This document shows positions 21,658 to 31,421 of a stretch of DNA of 64,000 bases, one piece after another. The notes under the pieces are model-generated. The model saw only the letters and a program-made list of their open reading frames with translations. It ran no database searches and had not been told where the DNA came from. A program made the position numbers and the translations under genes. This DNA comes from Pinus tabuliformis (lineage: Eukaryota; Streptophyta; Pinopsida; Pinales; Pinaceae): assembly GCA_031772625.1 (NCBI GenBank), contig CM062808.1, forward strand, positions 139,850,605 to 139,914,604. The letters run 5' to 3'. Numbering within the stretch: the first letter of the stretch is position 1; each line of letters begins with the position of its first letter.

Positions 21658-23962
21658 TCAGTCTTGTCTGCAAGATTGATTTATTCGGCCAACAACCACT
21701 CCCTTTGGTGGCTTTATTGTCAATTTTGGTACAATAGGTGGAATATTTTCAGATGAAGTCGAAGTCAAAGGATTAGGTTGATTAGTGGCTTGATTATTTG
21801 ATGATGACGGTGGATTTCCATAATCTTTATTTCTCGTTGACACCAAAACTTCATTTTGCAGCTTTATGATGGATAACATGAGTACTTGGGATGTAGAAGC
21901 ATGGTCTGTCAAACCCAAATGTGTCTTTGGGTTTGGAAATGGATTAGTCAACACTGCGAATGTGTTTGAATTCTTTAAAAGTTTAGAGACCTCTGAGCGG
22001 TGTGGACAATCTCTTGTAAAATGCTCATCATTACAGATTAGACATGGATAATGAAGTTTCCTTGCTGAAGTAGAGGAATCAGATGATTTCTCTTGAGGGG
22101 AACTATCTTGTTTCTTCTTGTTTTTCCCCTTTTTCTTACCTCCTGGTTGCTTTTGATTTTTTCCTTTGTTAAATGACATGACATTAACTTCGGAAGCAAG
22201 AGTGATTTTTGATGCATTAGTAGTTTGATTGGTAATGGAAAGAGTTTGATCAGATGGTCTTCCTGTCGTTTTCATGCTCAAAGAACCAATCACACCATCA
22301 CCAGCATGAGATTCCTTACTCGATTGTGGAGGAGGAGGAACAATGAAAGTTGGTCCGGGTGCATTGGGAATTTTGTTGTAGAGTGTGCTAGATTATGTGT
22401 AAATCAAATCCAAGTATTGGGCACGAGAAATTAATTGCTCTTCTGTGACAACTCCACCATTTGCCACATCCTTGGTGATTGATGGCAACAAGGATTTTAT
22501 GAACCACAAATCCAAAAGCTGATCAGGAGCATACGTCTTAACCATTCAATGATGACTTCACCACTCATAAATATGATCTGATATATGGGTAGCAGTAGTC
22601 TATTTAAAGTTGTTTAGGAGTTCCGTTCCAGTCTCGTATCTAATAGGTAACTGGAAGTGGGTCAGAAATGTGGTGGCTAAAGTTATAAAGTTGTCAAAAG
22701 AAGCTCTTGGTAACTCAATGTACCTTTTAGCAGCTGGACCAGTAAGTGTTGTTTGGAAAAGACGGAGTCTAACTGAATCATCATTTAAGGAGTTTGATGA
22801 ACACCACAAATGAAAGGTCATGACATGATTTGATTGGTCTTCTCTGGGATTTCCATTGAATTTCAGAATGTTATAAGGTAACTTATGCGGAATCACCGAC
22901 CACCAAAGTGCATATAAGATGCATCTCCATTTGGTAACCTTGATAAGGTTATTGCTGAAAAAATCCACCATAAGGTGGTTGTTGATAACTAGTCTGAACT
23001 TGTGGTTGTCCATAACCTGCAAAGCCTTGTTAAGTAGGACCTTGGTAAGCTTGATATTGTCCAAACCCAGGTTAAGCCTGTTGTGCAAGTCCAAATTGGG
23101 GTTGGAATTTCTAGAGTTGAGGTTGTTGAAATTAGGGCTGCCACGGTTGTTGAATCAATTGTTGTTGTTGTTGGTAAAACTGTTGTTGATTTAATGACTG
23201 TTGTTGCCTAACAATGAAAGGTTGGCCAGGTTGTGAATAGACTATACTAGTGTAAGCTTGAGTTAGTCCAGATAAGGGTATACTAAACTGAGGTTGTTGT
23301 TGAACCCCGAATACAAGTGGTTGTTGTACAACAACCTGAGAAACTTGAACTTCTTGACCTAAAACTTGTGGTTGTGAGGTAGAAGGACCAGTTTGTACTA
23401 ATTGAGATACAACAGTTTGAACTTGTGACTGTGGTACAGTAGTAACAACAGGTGTAGTAGGAATAGCTAACATAGTTAGAATTGGTTGTGTTGGATACAC
23501 AAGCCTTGGTTGAACTAGAATTGTTGGTTACCATTGACAAACCCAAATTCCAGGTGGACCTGAATACTATGGGATGTTACCATATGACAGTCCTTCGGAA
23601 TAGGGAGGATAAGGTGAATAAGCATATTGCTCTCCATATGGTGGAAATTCAGTATTTAATGGATACATAGGTCTTTGTTGACCAGATTGCCCAACTTGAT
23701 ATTGATATGAAGGATAAAACTGTTGAGTTCCCGCTAAAGAAGAGACAGGTAGAATTCCGGTTGAGGACATGGGTGATGATCCTTGTGTAGAAGCAACCCC
23801 TGAGTGGGTTCCAGATAAATATTGGTAACCAAACGAGATGGAAGATTCACCATATAGGTGTGACTCAGGTGTGGTAAAAAACATCGTAGAAGATGCAACA
23901 GAAGATTCTGTTGTAACTGCATCAGATGATATAGTACGGGATGTTGACGGTTGTTCAGCCAT
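21658..23962 (-). pseudogene. RE4 gag
   Basis: The minus strand starts with a Ser/Thr/Tyr/Pro-rich segment (MAEQPSTSRTISSDAVTTES), then a Gln-rich stretch (23132-23500), a Retrotrans_gag domain (22600-22900: LPYNILKFNGNPREDQSNHV, LFQTTLTGPAAKRYIELP, LATTFLTHFQLPIRYETGTE), a Lys-rich stretch (GKNQKQPGGKKKGKNKKKQD) and a zinc knuckle (CLICNDEHFTRDC). The order N-tail, capsid-like domain and knuckle is that of gag. The ORF has several breaks. The long low-complexity N-terminal part is unusual. I assign it to RE4 by position and strand. Confidence 0.7.
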
Positions 23963-25017
23963 AGTTAACTAACCCAAAAGTTGTCCTAAAGAATTAACGG
24001 GTACTTAAAATAAGTAGGATCAAATGGAGCGGTAAAATGAGGAGTATGAGGGTAAAGATAAAGCCAAGATCCAAAGTGGAATGGGGTTCCGGGTGTAGAA
24101 TCTTCTTCCAATTCTTCCTCTATAACAATTAAACCTACTGGAAGAACTTCACCGTCTGGTTCGTAAAATATTTTTGGAGTTGATAAAGTTGAAGTTTCAG
24201 TAGTTACTGATGTCTTAGGGGTAACCAGTTAATCATCTTCCGGTAAGTAACAACTTCTGAATGTTCAAATTCAAAGTCCAGATGTTTGGGTAAAAGAACA
24301 ATAGTTTCAGAAAGAGGTTCCTGAACAAGTTCAGGTTCAAATGTAACTTCTGTTTGAACTGTGATAGGTTCTGGATTAAATTTTGGTTGAACTGATTCAA
24401 GTTCAGAAGTAATTTCTTGTTGAGCAACTTCAAGTTGCGGATAAAATCGTTATTGAACAACTTCAATTATTGTTTCACTAGGATCAGTGCTAATTTCCTT
24501 AGGTAATTGTGAAACTTCTCCTTCAAAAATGGATGTACCAGAAATTGTTGGAGTAACTGGAGTCTCAGTACTTACTGAAATATATATTTCAGGTAATTCA
24601 GATGAAGAACTAGGAATTCTTGATGTACTTGAATTAGTTAAATGATACCGCTTTGATCAAATAAGTGTAGCTTCGGGTGACAAAGGTGGTTTGCTCGCTG
24701 TTCTTCAAAAATGATGGGTAAGGGTTGATTTTCCTCCAAGATTGCTGATTAATTTTATTATCAAAAAAGAAATAAACAAAAAGGGGTAAACTAGGCAAAA
24801 GGTTTACCAAGCAACTGTGAACTGCAGAATACCTCCTAGCGAACCAAGAAGTATGAGCAGACAATCTCCCCGAATGCTATGTTCAGTGTATCACAGTGTA
24901 CAAGGCGGTCGACTTGGTTACTTAAGGATGGATAGAAACCTAGTGTTGTCCTCCCATATATACTCAAAGGTACGTGGAGGCCCAGTTCGTATAAGCATTG
25001 TCTAATGCAAAACCGCA
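23963..25017 (-). other. RE4 leader, proximal part
   Basis: Between gag and the RE5 insertion the minus strand holds further Pro/Thr/Glu-rich coding-like sequence (24480-24640, with repeated VQ/LE-EP words) and then non-coding leader. The segment 24860-25017 is collinear with the 5' leader of RE7, sharing ggtacgtgg and gtctaatgc words. No separate gene is supported. Confidence 0.5.
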
Positions 25018-25022
25018 TAGTG
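25018..25022. repeat. RE5 target-site duplication, left copy
   Basis: The 5-bp word tagtg directly precedes the 5' LTR and is repeated directly after the 3' LTR (28377-28381). A perfect 5-bp duplication proves that RE5 is a single insertion into RE4 sequence. Confidence 0.9.
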
Positions 25023-25672
25023 TGATCCAGGTGGATGTTGGTGGCCACCCACCAACCCATTTGGACCCTCACAACTGTCTCTTTCAGTCTTTTCAGTTTC
25101 CTAAATTGTAGCACAGTTTACTATTTTTAGCAGTTTTTTGGGTCCTGAGCTTCCGGAGCCGTTTTGAGGCCCTAAACGACGTTTTTTTGGGATTCTGGGG
25201 CAACATGGGTCCATGGACCCATGTTGCCTCCCAAAGTGGTAGTACTCGGATAGATCTTTCTAACAAGCTATCGTACGCGTCAAACGGAGATCGTATGCCA
25301 AAGTTACGACCCCGGGAAATTGATGTACCAATTTACCCAAATGGGGCCCACAATTTGGCGTTTCATCTTCTAGGGTTAGGTTTCGGGATGTGAAGGGTTT
25401 TTCATTGTTTCTCAACAATAAATAGGCCTTCGAGCCTCATTGTAACACAGTTCGGAACAGTTCAGAGGCATGTAGCCGCACATCTCTTCTCAGAGATAAG
25501 CTACCATCGCCCTAGCTGGTTTATTTCCATTTCTGGTTGTAAGCATATTTTGGTATTTTCCATCAATGAAATGAAGTATTATTTCCGCTGCATCTCTGTA
25601 TTTATGGTTATCGCATCTCTGTATTTATGGTTATCTCTGTAATCTATTGCGTTCCTGTTTAAATCCGGATCA
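25023..25672 (+). repeat. RE5 5' LTR
   Basis: The 650-bp LTR begins TGATCC and ends GGATCA, a perfect 6-bp terminal inverted repeat. A TATA-like caataaatagg lies near 25416-25426 and precedes the probable RNA start. A near-perfect palindrome, acatgggtccatggacccatgt, about 25203-25224, is unique to this copy: the 3' LTR is 20 bp shorter there. Confidence 0.95.
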
Positions 25673-25673
25673 G

Positions 25674-25687
25674 TGGTATCAGAGCAG
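25674..25687 (+). other. RE5 primer-binding site
   Basis: The sequence tggtatcagagcag, one base after the LTR, is complementary to the 3' end of plant initiator methionine tRNA, the usual primer for many plant LTR elements. Confidence 0.9.
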
Positions 25688-25713
25688 TCTGCTTTTTCTC
25701 TGTTTTTCTTTGC

Positions 25714-27492
25714 ATGTCCCCAACGAGGTCGGGATATAAGGAGTTAGGGCTTGAACTGGTCGAACCTTTGCAAGACCAGCCTCGAAAATCCCGACGGCCT
25801 CCCATGGCGGATGAGAAGAAAGACGAGGGGGCAGGAGATCCTATCAAAATCTTGCTCGAAGAAGCGCTCGAGCGGCAAAGGAACGCGATGATGGATAGCT
25901 TTGCGCAGATCCTTCAGCGGCTACCCAGAGGCGATGCATCGGCTTCCAACAGCGACTCTAGAAATGCCACACCATTTAAGGTACAAGTTAATTTTGAAAT
26001 CCCCATCTTCGAGGGTCAAATAGATGCAGATGCCGTAGATAAATGGTTAAATCTGCTAGATGGGTATTTTTCTGTTCATGAATTTTCAAGTCGGGAAAAG
26101 ATTGTTTTTGCCCTTCTCAAAGCAGCCCCCCACGTCAAGGATTGGTGGGAAACCTACTGCGAGCAGAAGGATGAAAGTACAGGCTCACTATTTTCAACCG
26201 CACCCACTTGGAATGACTTCCGAGATGCCATCAAGGAGCAATACTACCCTGTCGGAACCTATGAGGACAAATACATCAAATGGACCACACTGCGGCAGGG
26301 ACGAGACCAAGATGTGCCGGAGTTCACAAACATTTTTCATACCCTTCGCACACAGTTGGGTATCAAAGATTCTGAGTTGCATCTGGTACTCAAATACCGT
26401 GGTTGCTTGCACAAATACATCCATGAAGAGATGGTGTTCTTGAACATCTCCTCACTCGGCACAGCATACCGATACGCTGTCAAAATCGAGCAAAAGTTCA
26501 AACAGAAGAAGCGAGACTTTGGATCTGCAAATCCGAAGCCCAAAGGACAAAGCCAAGGCGGGGTGACCCAAGACAACCCGTCGAAGCCGCAAGAAAAGAA
26601 CAACACCATGAAGCCGAAGAAGGACACAGGGAAGTGGTGTGAGTTCCACAAGAGTCCCACTCATAACACAAGTGAGTGTCGGACCAAGCAGTCGCTGGTG
26701 GCTGAGTTGAAGGCTTCCGAATTAGATGCATGTTCCGATCCTGAGCCAGAACCCGACAAGGGGAATGGAAAAGGGAAGCAGATCATTGATGCGGATCCCA
26801 GTGCCACTGTTGCCACCGCCAAGATCAAGAAAAATGAGCCCGAAGATCCAGAGGAGGGGGAGCGTCTTTTCCACTCACAGATGTGGGTGAAGGGTTCACC
26901 GCTGCGATTCATTGTCGACAGTGGTAGCCAAAAGAACCTGGTTTCAGCAGAGGTCGTGAAGCGGTTGGGCCTACCGACTACACCACACCCACAGCCGTAC
27001 AGTATCGGGTGGCTTCATGAAGGACGAGATCTCAAAGTTCGCCAGCAGTGCTGCCTTCCCTACAGCATCAAGCCCTTCGCAGACGAGGTATTGTGTGATG
27101 TTACACCTCTGGATGTTTGCGATGTATTATTAGGCCAACCATACTTGTGGAGGCGACATGCTGTGTATGAGTCAAGGCCTCGTGCTGTCATTATTTCTTT
27201 GAATAATTCATTATACAGGATACCGGAGGCAGCCCCACCTACCGCCACATCTTTTATCACTACCAAGAAAGGCAGCAAGCTCATATCACAGACCAGGAAA
27301 TTCATCTGTCTAGTTCACTCCCAAAATAAGGGGAAGATCGTTGCTACACCCATGACCCCTGCAAAGGGTTCCTCCATGCAGCAGCAGCAGCAAAGGGATA
27401 CGGTCATGACAAAATACAGGAACAACTTCTCCTCACCCACATGGGTACCACACAAGTTTCAAGTGGGCAACAAAGTCTGGTTGCATCGATAG
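25714..27492 (+). CDS. RE5 gag-protease polyprotein, 592 codons
   Basis: One open frame encodes an N-terminal basic segment, a capsid-like Retrotrans_gag domain (about residues 85-250: FEGQIDADAVDKWLNLLDGY, FALLKAAPHVKDWWETYCEQ, GTYEDKYIKWTTLRQGRDQD), a Cys/His motif (WCEFHKSPTHNTSEC, about residues 307-321), an acidic linker and an aspartic protease (about 385-510) with the active site FIVDSGSQKN and the loop VCDVLLGQPY. The last about 40 residues (SSPTWVPHKFQVGNKVWLHR) resemble the C-terminal region of a pol polyprotein. The alternative start Met31 (MADEKKDEG) is equally possible. Base composition is more GC-rich than the surroundings, as expected of a recent arrival. The probable role is to build virus-like particles and process gag. 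Confidence 0.9.
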   Translation: MSPTRSGYKELGLELVEPLQDQPRKSRRPPMADEKKDEGAGDPIKILLEEALERQRNAMMDSFAQILQRLPRGDASASNSDSRNATPFKVQVNFEIPIFEGQIDADAVDKWLNLLDGYFSVHEFSSREKIVFALLKAAPHVKDWWETYCEQKDESTGSLFSTAPTWNDFRDAIKEQYYPVGTYEDKYIKWTTLRQGRDQDVPEFTNIFHTLRTQLGIKDSELHLVLKYRGCLHKYIHEEMVFLNISSLGTAYRYAVKIEQKFKQKKRDFGSANPKPKGQSQGGVTQDNPSKPQEKNNTMKPKKDTGKWCEFHKSPTHNTSECRTKQSLVAELKASELDACSDPEPEPDKGNGKGKQIIDADPSATVATAKIKKNEPEDPEEGERLFHSQMWVKGSPLRFIVDSGSQKNLVSAEVVKRLGLPTTPHPQPYSIGWLHEGRDLKVRQQCCLPYSIKPFADEVLCDVTPLDVCDVLLGQPYLWRRHAVYESRPRAVIISLNNSLYRIPEAAPPTATSFITTKKGSKLISQTRKFICLVHSQNKGKIVATPMTPAKGSSMQQQQQRDTVMTKYRNNFSSPTWVPHKFQVGNKVWLHR

Positions 27493-27733
27493 AAAGAACG
27501 CCTTACCAAAGCCCATCAGAAGCTCAGACCACTCCGACATGGTCCTTACAGTAGTACCAAGGCTATGGGGAACAATGCTTTGGAGCACATCATTCCTCCA
27601 TTCCTTCGCCTGCACCAAATGTTCAATGTGGACCATCGGCGACCATGCTTCCCACCATCACTGGACACATCAGAGATTGCAGGACAAGTTCAGCAGATGG
27701 AGGAACTCAACGCAATGGGGACCATTACTTCCT

Positions 27734-27746
27734 AAGGGGGGAGGAA
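27734..27746 (+). other. RE5 polypurine tract
   Basis: The 13-bp purine run aaggggggaggaa abuts the 3' LTR and is the plus-strand priming site. The stretch 27493-27733 between ORF and tract still translates in part like the end of a gypsy pol (IPPFLRLHQMFNVDHRRP). Confidence 0.9.
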
Positions 27747-28376
27747 TGATCCAGGTGGATGTTGGTGGCCACCCACCAACCCATTTGGACCCTCACAACT
27801 GTCTCTTTCAGTCTTTTCAGTTTCCTAAATTGTAGCACAGTTTACTATTTTTAGCAGTTTTTCGGGTCCTGAACTTCCGGAGCCGTTTTGAGGCCCTAAA
27901 CGACGTTTTTTGGGGATTCTGGGGCAACATGGGTCCATGGTGGTAGTACTCGGATAGATCTTTCTAACGAGCTATCGTACGCGTCAAACGAAGATCGTAT
28001 GCCAAAGTTACGACCCCGGGAAATTGATGTACCAATTTACCCAAACGGGGCCCACAATTTGGCGTTTCATCTTCTAGGGTTAGGTTTCGGGATGTGAAGG
28101 GTTTTTCATTGTTTCTCAACAATAAATAGGCCTTCGAGCCTCATTGTAACACAGTTCGGAACAGTTCAGAGGCATGTAGCCGCACATCTCTTCTCAGAGA
28201 TAAGCTACCATCGCCCTAGCTGGTTTATTTCCATTTCTGGTTGTAAGCATATTTCGGTATTTTCCATCAATGAAATGAAGTATTATTTCCGCTGCATCTC
28301 TGTATTTATGGTTATCGCATCTCTGTATTTATGGTTATCTCTGTAATCTATTGCGTTCTTGTTTAAATCCGGATCA
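27747..28376 (+). repeat. RE5 3' LTR
   Basis: The 630-bp LTR has TGATCC...GGATCA ends and is about 98.7 % identical to the 5' LTR apart from the 20-bp length difference. Confidence 0.95.
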
Positions 28377-28381
28377 TAGTG
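28377..28381. repeat. RE5 target-site duplication, right copy
   Basis: The word tagtg repeats the 5 bp at 25018-25022. Confidence 0.9.
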
Positions 28382-29445
28382 AGAGCATTCCCATATACTT
28401 TACATACTGTAACACCGCCCTATATTCTCGAAGGTACGTGGACGAGCTATGATATACTCACGTACATGGAATGAGGTATCACACTCAGGATGTATTGCAG
28501 ACAAGTAAGCAACAACTGCTTTGTTTTAAGACACCAGAACATGTTTCTAGCCTAGAACCACTAAATGTTCTCATTAATGACAATGCTGCATTAGGTAAAT
28601 TGATGTTAATTTTAAGTTGATATTGCTTAGGAATTTTCCTTTCAAGTTCACCACGTGATTTACTCTAAAATTCCTAGGAATGCAACTATCAGGATAAGAA
28701 TTCTTTCCATTCAATTTAACGATGAAAATCCTAGCTACTTATGGATAGAGCAAGCATATTTCTTTCGATCAAAGAGAAAAGAGAACAATCTAATGCAATT
28801 TCCATACACTATTCCTATGAGCACACGCAAACTTTTTCAATTCAAAATCCATGTATTTCCTTTCGATTTCCTTAATGTGAATATGAACAAAAGGAAATAT
28901 GCCAATCAATCAATCTTTCATAAAAACGAAGACTTTTATGACAGTTCTAATTCGAAGGAAGAGAAGACTTTATGACACTTTCTTTCGAATGAAGATTAAT
29001 CAACTATATTCTAACTTTGACTATCGATCGATAATGACAAAGAAAACATTAAGAAAAATTAATCAATCAAATCAAATTTGGGCTAGAGAAGGAGATAGAA
29101 ACTTGTTCTCTGAGACAGAACATCCATTGATCAATCAGCAAACAAACAAATAGAGAAAAGTTGGCAATAACAAATTCCAAAGGTGGAAAACTAACCCTAG
29201 GAGGATCAATGTTGCACTAAATGGGAGACAATGTGCTTCAGATCACTGTCCCTAAGCCAAGGGTGCTCTGCAATGCACTGTGTCCCTCACAAGCTTGCGT
29301 TGGTGACAGTAAGCCATTTCAAGAGGCAATTTGACACAGTTTTCACCAATTTTTCAATGTAAAGAGTTGAATTATAGTCTATGAACACAAATAAGGTCTG
29401 CAAGGATGTCCTAAGAAGTGGATAAGCTACTAGGAAAGAGGATCT
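28382..29445 (-). other. RE4 leader, distal part
   Basis: This is AT-rich non-coding sequence between RE5 and the RE4 primer-binding site. The segment 28382-28560 continues the similarity to the RE7 leader (ggtacgtgg; gacaccagaacatgtttcta versus gacgccggaacacgtctcta). Open frames at 28655 and 28899 are Lys/Asn/Phe-rich and look like chance in AT-rich DNA. The word gtgctctgcaatgcactgtg lies near 29264. Confidence 0.5.
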
Positions 29446-29463
29446 TCCCTAGTATGGTTGCCA
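29446..29463 (-). other. RE4 primer-binding site
   Basis: On the minus strand tggcaaccatactaggga starts three bases after the 5' LTR. It is the aged form of the site in RE6 (tggcgaccatactgggga). It fixes this LTR as the 5' LTR of a minus-strand element. The matching tRNA is probably that used by Ogre-type elements, from memory an arginine tRNA. Confidence 0.75.
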
Positions 29464-29466
29464 ATT

Positions 29467-30430
29467 TGTTTTGGAGAATTTGGTATCTACGGATAAATAC
29501 TAATTCCCTAGATAAGTAGCTATATCTAGAACAATAGTTTAATGTGTTTTAGTCTTTTCCTATAAGCAATAGTTAAGATGAGAAGATGAGAAGACCTACT
29601 TGTAGTTCCACTTTCCTCTCATCTCCCTTGAATCGATCTTGTTGCTCCTTCTCGTACTTAATACACTTGAGAAGTACTTGTAAACACAACAAAAAACAAA
29701 GAACCGATCAAAGCACACGATCTATTGAATATAAGTGAAAGGAATCTGATACAATTCACACATATAAGCATTATGAAACAATACAAACATATGGGAGAAA
29801 GGTTCAAACACTTTATTGGATAGAAGAAGGAATTACAACCATTGGTGTTTGATTCAAAGCCATTCCTCTAGCTTGGATCCCATCCACATCACATCAAAAG
29901 CATGACAAAATTGTAGCACTACAATACTTGCTTCAAAGCCAAATCTCATAGCAACATTATCTCCTTACAATTCAACATAATGAGCCCCTGATCACTTAGA
30001 TGAGTGGTCAATTTATAGGAACATGAAGGAGGTTTTGTCATAAATGGTGGCATTGAATGGCCTTCCATACTTAGAATGAGTTCCATGGAGGAAGGGATGA
30101 GAGGATAGGATGCACCTTAACTCATTCCTCATCCATTTTCGAGCTCATAGGAGTTGATAAGTGAGGGAACCTTCTAGATGACTCCAAAAGATAAAAATAT
30201 TCCACAAACCCTATGTGACTCAATCTCACCCAGCGCAGGTGAAAGGAAGCCTAAGTGCTTTGAAGAGGACCCTGACAGTGGACTCAAATGCTCTGCAACA
30301 CACCTTTACTCAGAAGGAGGCATTCAAAGGGGTGACTTGTTTAGGGCATGAAGCAACTGAAATTAGGGTTTGATGAGCTCTAAAACACTAATTTGGATGA
30401 TGGGATTGATGTGCCCAAATGGATCTGTAA
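29467..30430 (-). repeat. RE4 5' LTR
   Basis: It starts TGTTTTGGAG in plus-strand reading and runs to gatctgtaa, collinear with 11606-12641 and somewhat shorter (964 bp). Divergence from the other LTR is about 8-9 % over the first 520 bp. The primer-binding site flanks one side and RE3 sequence the other. Confidence 0.85.
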
Positions 30431-31421
30431 TAGTCGTGCCATGGGTGACATGCTTGATGGTCTCTCTGGTCCCACATCTAAACATTTATCATAATTTGAG
30501 TCTCAATTTACACTTTTATAAAAATCATAAAACTTGAAAAAAATCCAAAAAACAAGTTTTACCTACATCAGTCCACTGTTCACCTGGTGACAAAGGTAGA
30601 TCTTGATCCCACCTCAAATATGTGCCAACATAAGCGTAGTCATCTACCATGAGTAGTTGATGTTCAAGCCAAATGAAGAACTATGGTGGATAATGCATAT
30701 GTTGACCCGTGCCTCCTCGAGGCGTGAGTTGGCTCCATCTCACAAGCCTCGGATCTCAAGGGGAAAGATGTGGTACTTCTGCCCACTGATACCAGAAGAG
30801 GGACACTTGCTCCATAAATAAGGTCACCAATATAGAGACGAACCCGAATTACTTCAGGTGTTTGTGCTTACCCTTGATCAGTTGTCGCTTAATGTTTTCC
30901 AACAAGCATCCACACCAGTTGAAGATGGTGGGTGTCAAACATGCGATAACATACTAAAACTAAGACTTTGAAGCCTCATGCAAAGCTTGCGTGTCACATA
31001 CATGTGCCATCGTGAACAAAATTATTCTCAAAATGAGGTTGTTGGTGATTGTTGCTATCTTCACCTTACCTCTGTTGGTTATCTCGGTACCAAGACAATA
31101 TAATTGGGTTAGACTCTTGGTATTCTCACCTCCTTGGCGAGATGTAAAGAGTTGAAATTCTTCTCCTCAATGGGGTAATCCCATGATGAAATAGATGTCC
31201 ATCTCATAAAGTTCCAGTTCTTTCCCTTTTATGATGAATATCTCTCGATCTACATCCCAAAGGTTGATCAGATAAGGTAGTAGCTCCATTTGATCCCTCA
31301 ACCCTGTGGTCCTAAAGAATTTTAGTAGTCGACAATCCCTCAGAGCATTTATTCATGCTAGATCCTGAGATGCTTGGAAATATTCAGCCTCATGGCCTCT
31401 TTCTTTCCACTCCAAGGCCAT
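30431..31421 (-). pseudogene. RE3 antisense PMD-like ORF, upstream part
   Basis: The minus strand starts at 31421 with MALEWKERGHEAEYFQASQD and continues RDCRLLKFFRTTGLRDQMEL, LPYLINLWDVDREIFIIKGK, ELELYEMDIYFIMGLPH, ATITNNLILRIILFTMAH and LTPTIFNWCGCLLENIKRQL. It aligns along its length with the RE4 copy (14741-15984). LINLWDVD, DIYFxxxLP and FNWC are conserved between them. The two copies are strongly diverged yet keep the same motifs, which fits a long-standing family gene rather than a one-off capture. The rest of the ORF lies at 11368-11605, on the other side of RE4. A few breaks are present. Confidence 0.65.
30478..30562 (-). other. Candidate GT-AG intron in the RE3 antisense ORF
   Basis: On the minus strand the 85-bp stretch begins gtaaaact and ends tgtttag. 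It interrupts an Asp codon after its first base and is followed by a GTGGGA context, the same position and phase as in RE4 (15600-15709). Confidence 0.65.

Larger units (their letters stand above)
25023..28376 (+). mobile_element. RE5: young gag-protease-only Ty3/gypsy-type element
   Basis: The 3354-bp element has two LTRs (650 and 630 bp), an initiator-Met-type primer-binding site, one long gag-protease ORF, a short stretch resembling the end of a pol polyprotein, a polypurine tract and a perfect 5-bp target-site duplication. No RT, RNase H or integrase core is recognisable, so it must have been moved by a partner (compare the TR-GAG class of non-autonomous elements). The LTRs differ at about 8 aligned positions (about 1.3 %) plus one 20-bp length difference, giving an age of a few million years. 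It looks whole for an element of this kind. Confidence 0.9.
11606..30430 (-). mobile_element. RE4: large Tat/Ogre-like Ty3/gypsy element, minus strand
   Basis: From high to low coordinates: 5' LTR (29467-30430), primer-binding site, long leader, gag, protease, RT-RNase H, integrase, second RNase H, an antisense PMD-like ORF, a repeat-rich 3' region, polypurine tract and 3' LTR (11606-12641). Without RE5 it is about 15.5 kb, in the size range of Ogre-type elements. The two LTRs differ by about 8-9 % over the first 520 bp aligned by hand, so the insertion is old, of the order of tens of millions of years at slow gymnosperm rates. Coding parts have perhaps fifteen or more breaks. A matching target-site duplication is not evident. 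Confidence 0.8.

Noticed and set aside
26194-27305. Minus-strand frames of 76-107 codons
   Set aside because: They are shadows of the 592-codon RE5 gag-protease ORF on the other strand.
28655-29153. Overlapping plus-strand open frames (106 and 84 codons)
   Set aside because: They are Lys/Asn/Phe-rich, lie in AT-rich RE4 leader DNA, run against the element and show no domain or codon bias.
11601-30435. Target-site duplication for RE4
   Set aside because: The left flank attgt and the right flank tagtc do not match, and the right LTR end has changed, so no duplication can be claimed although nesting is clear from RE3.
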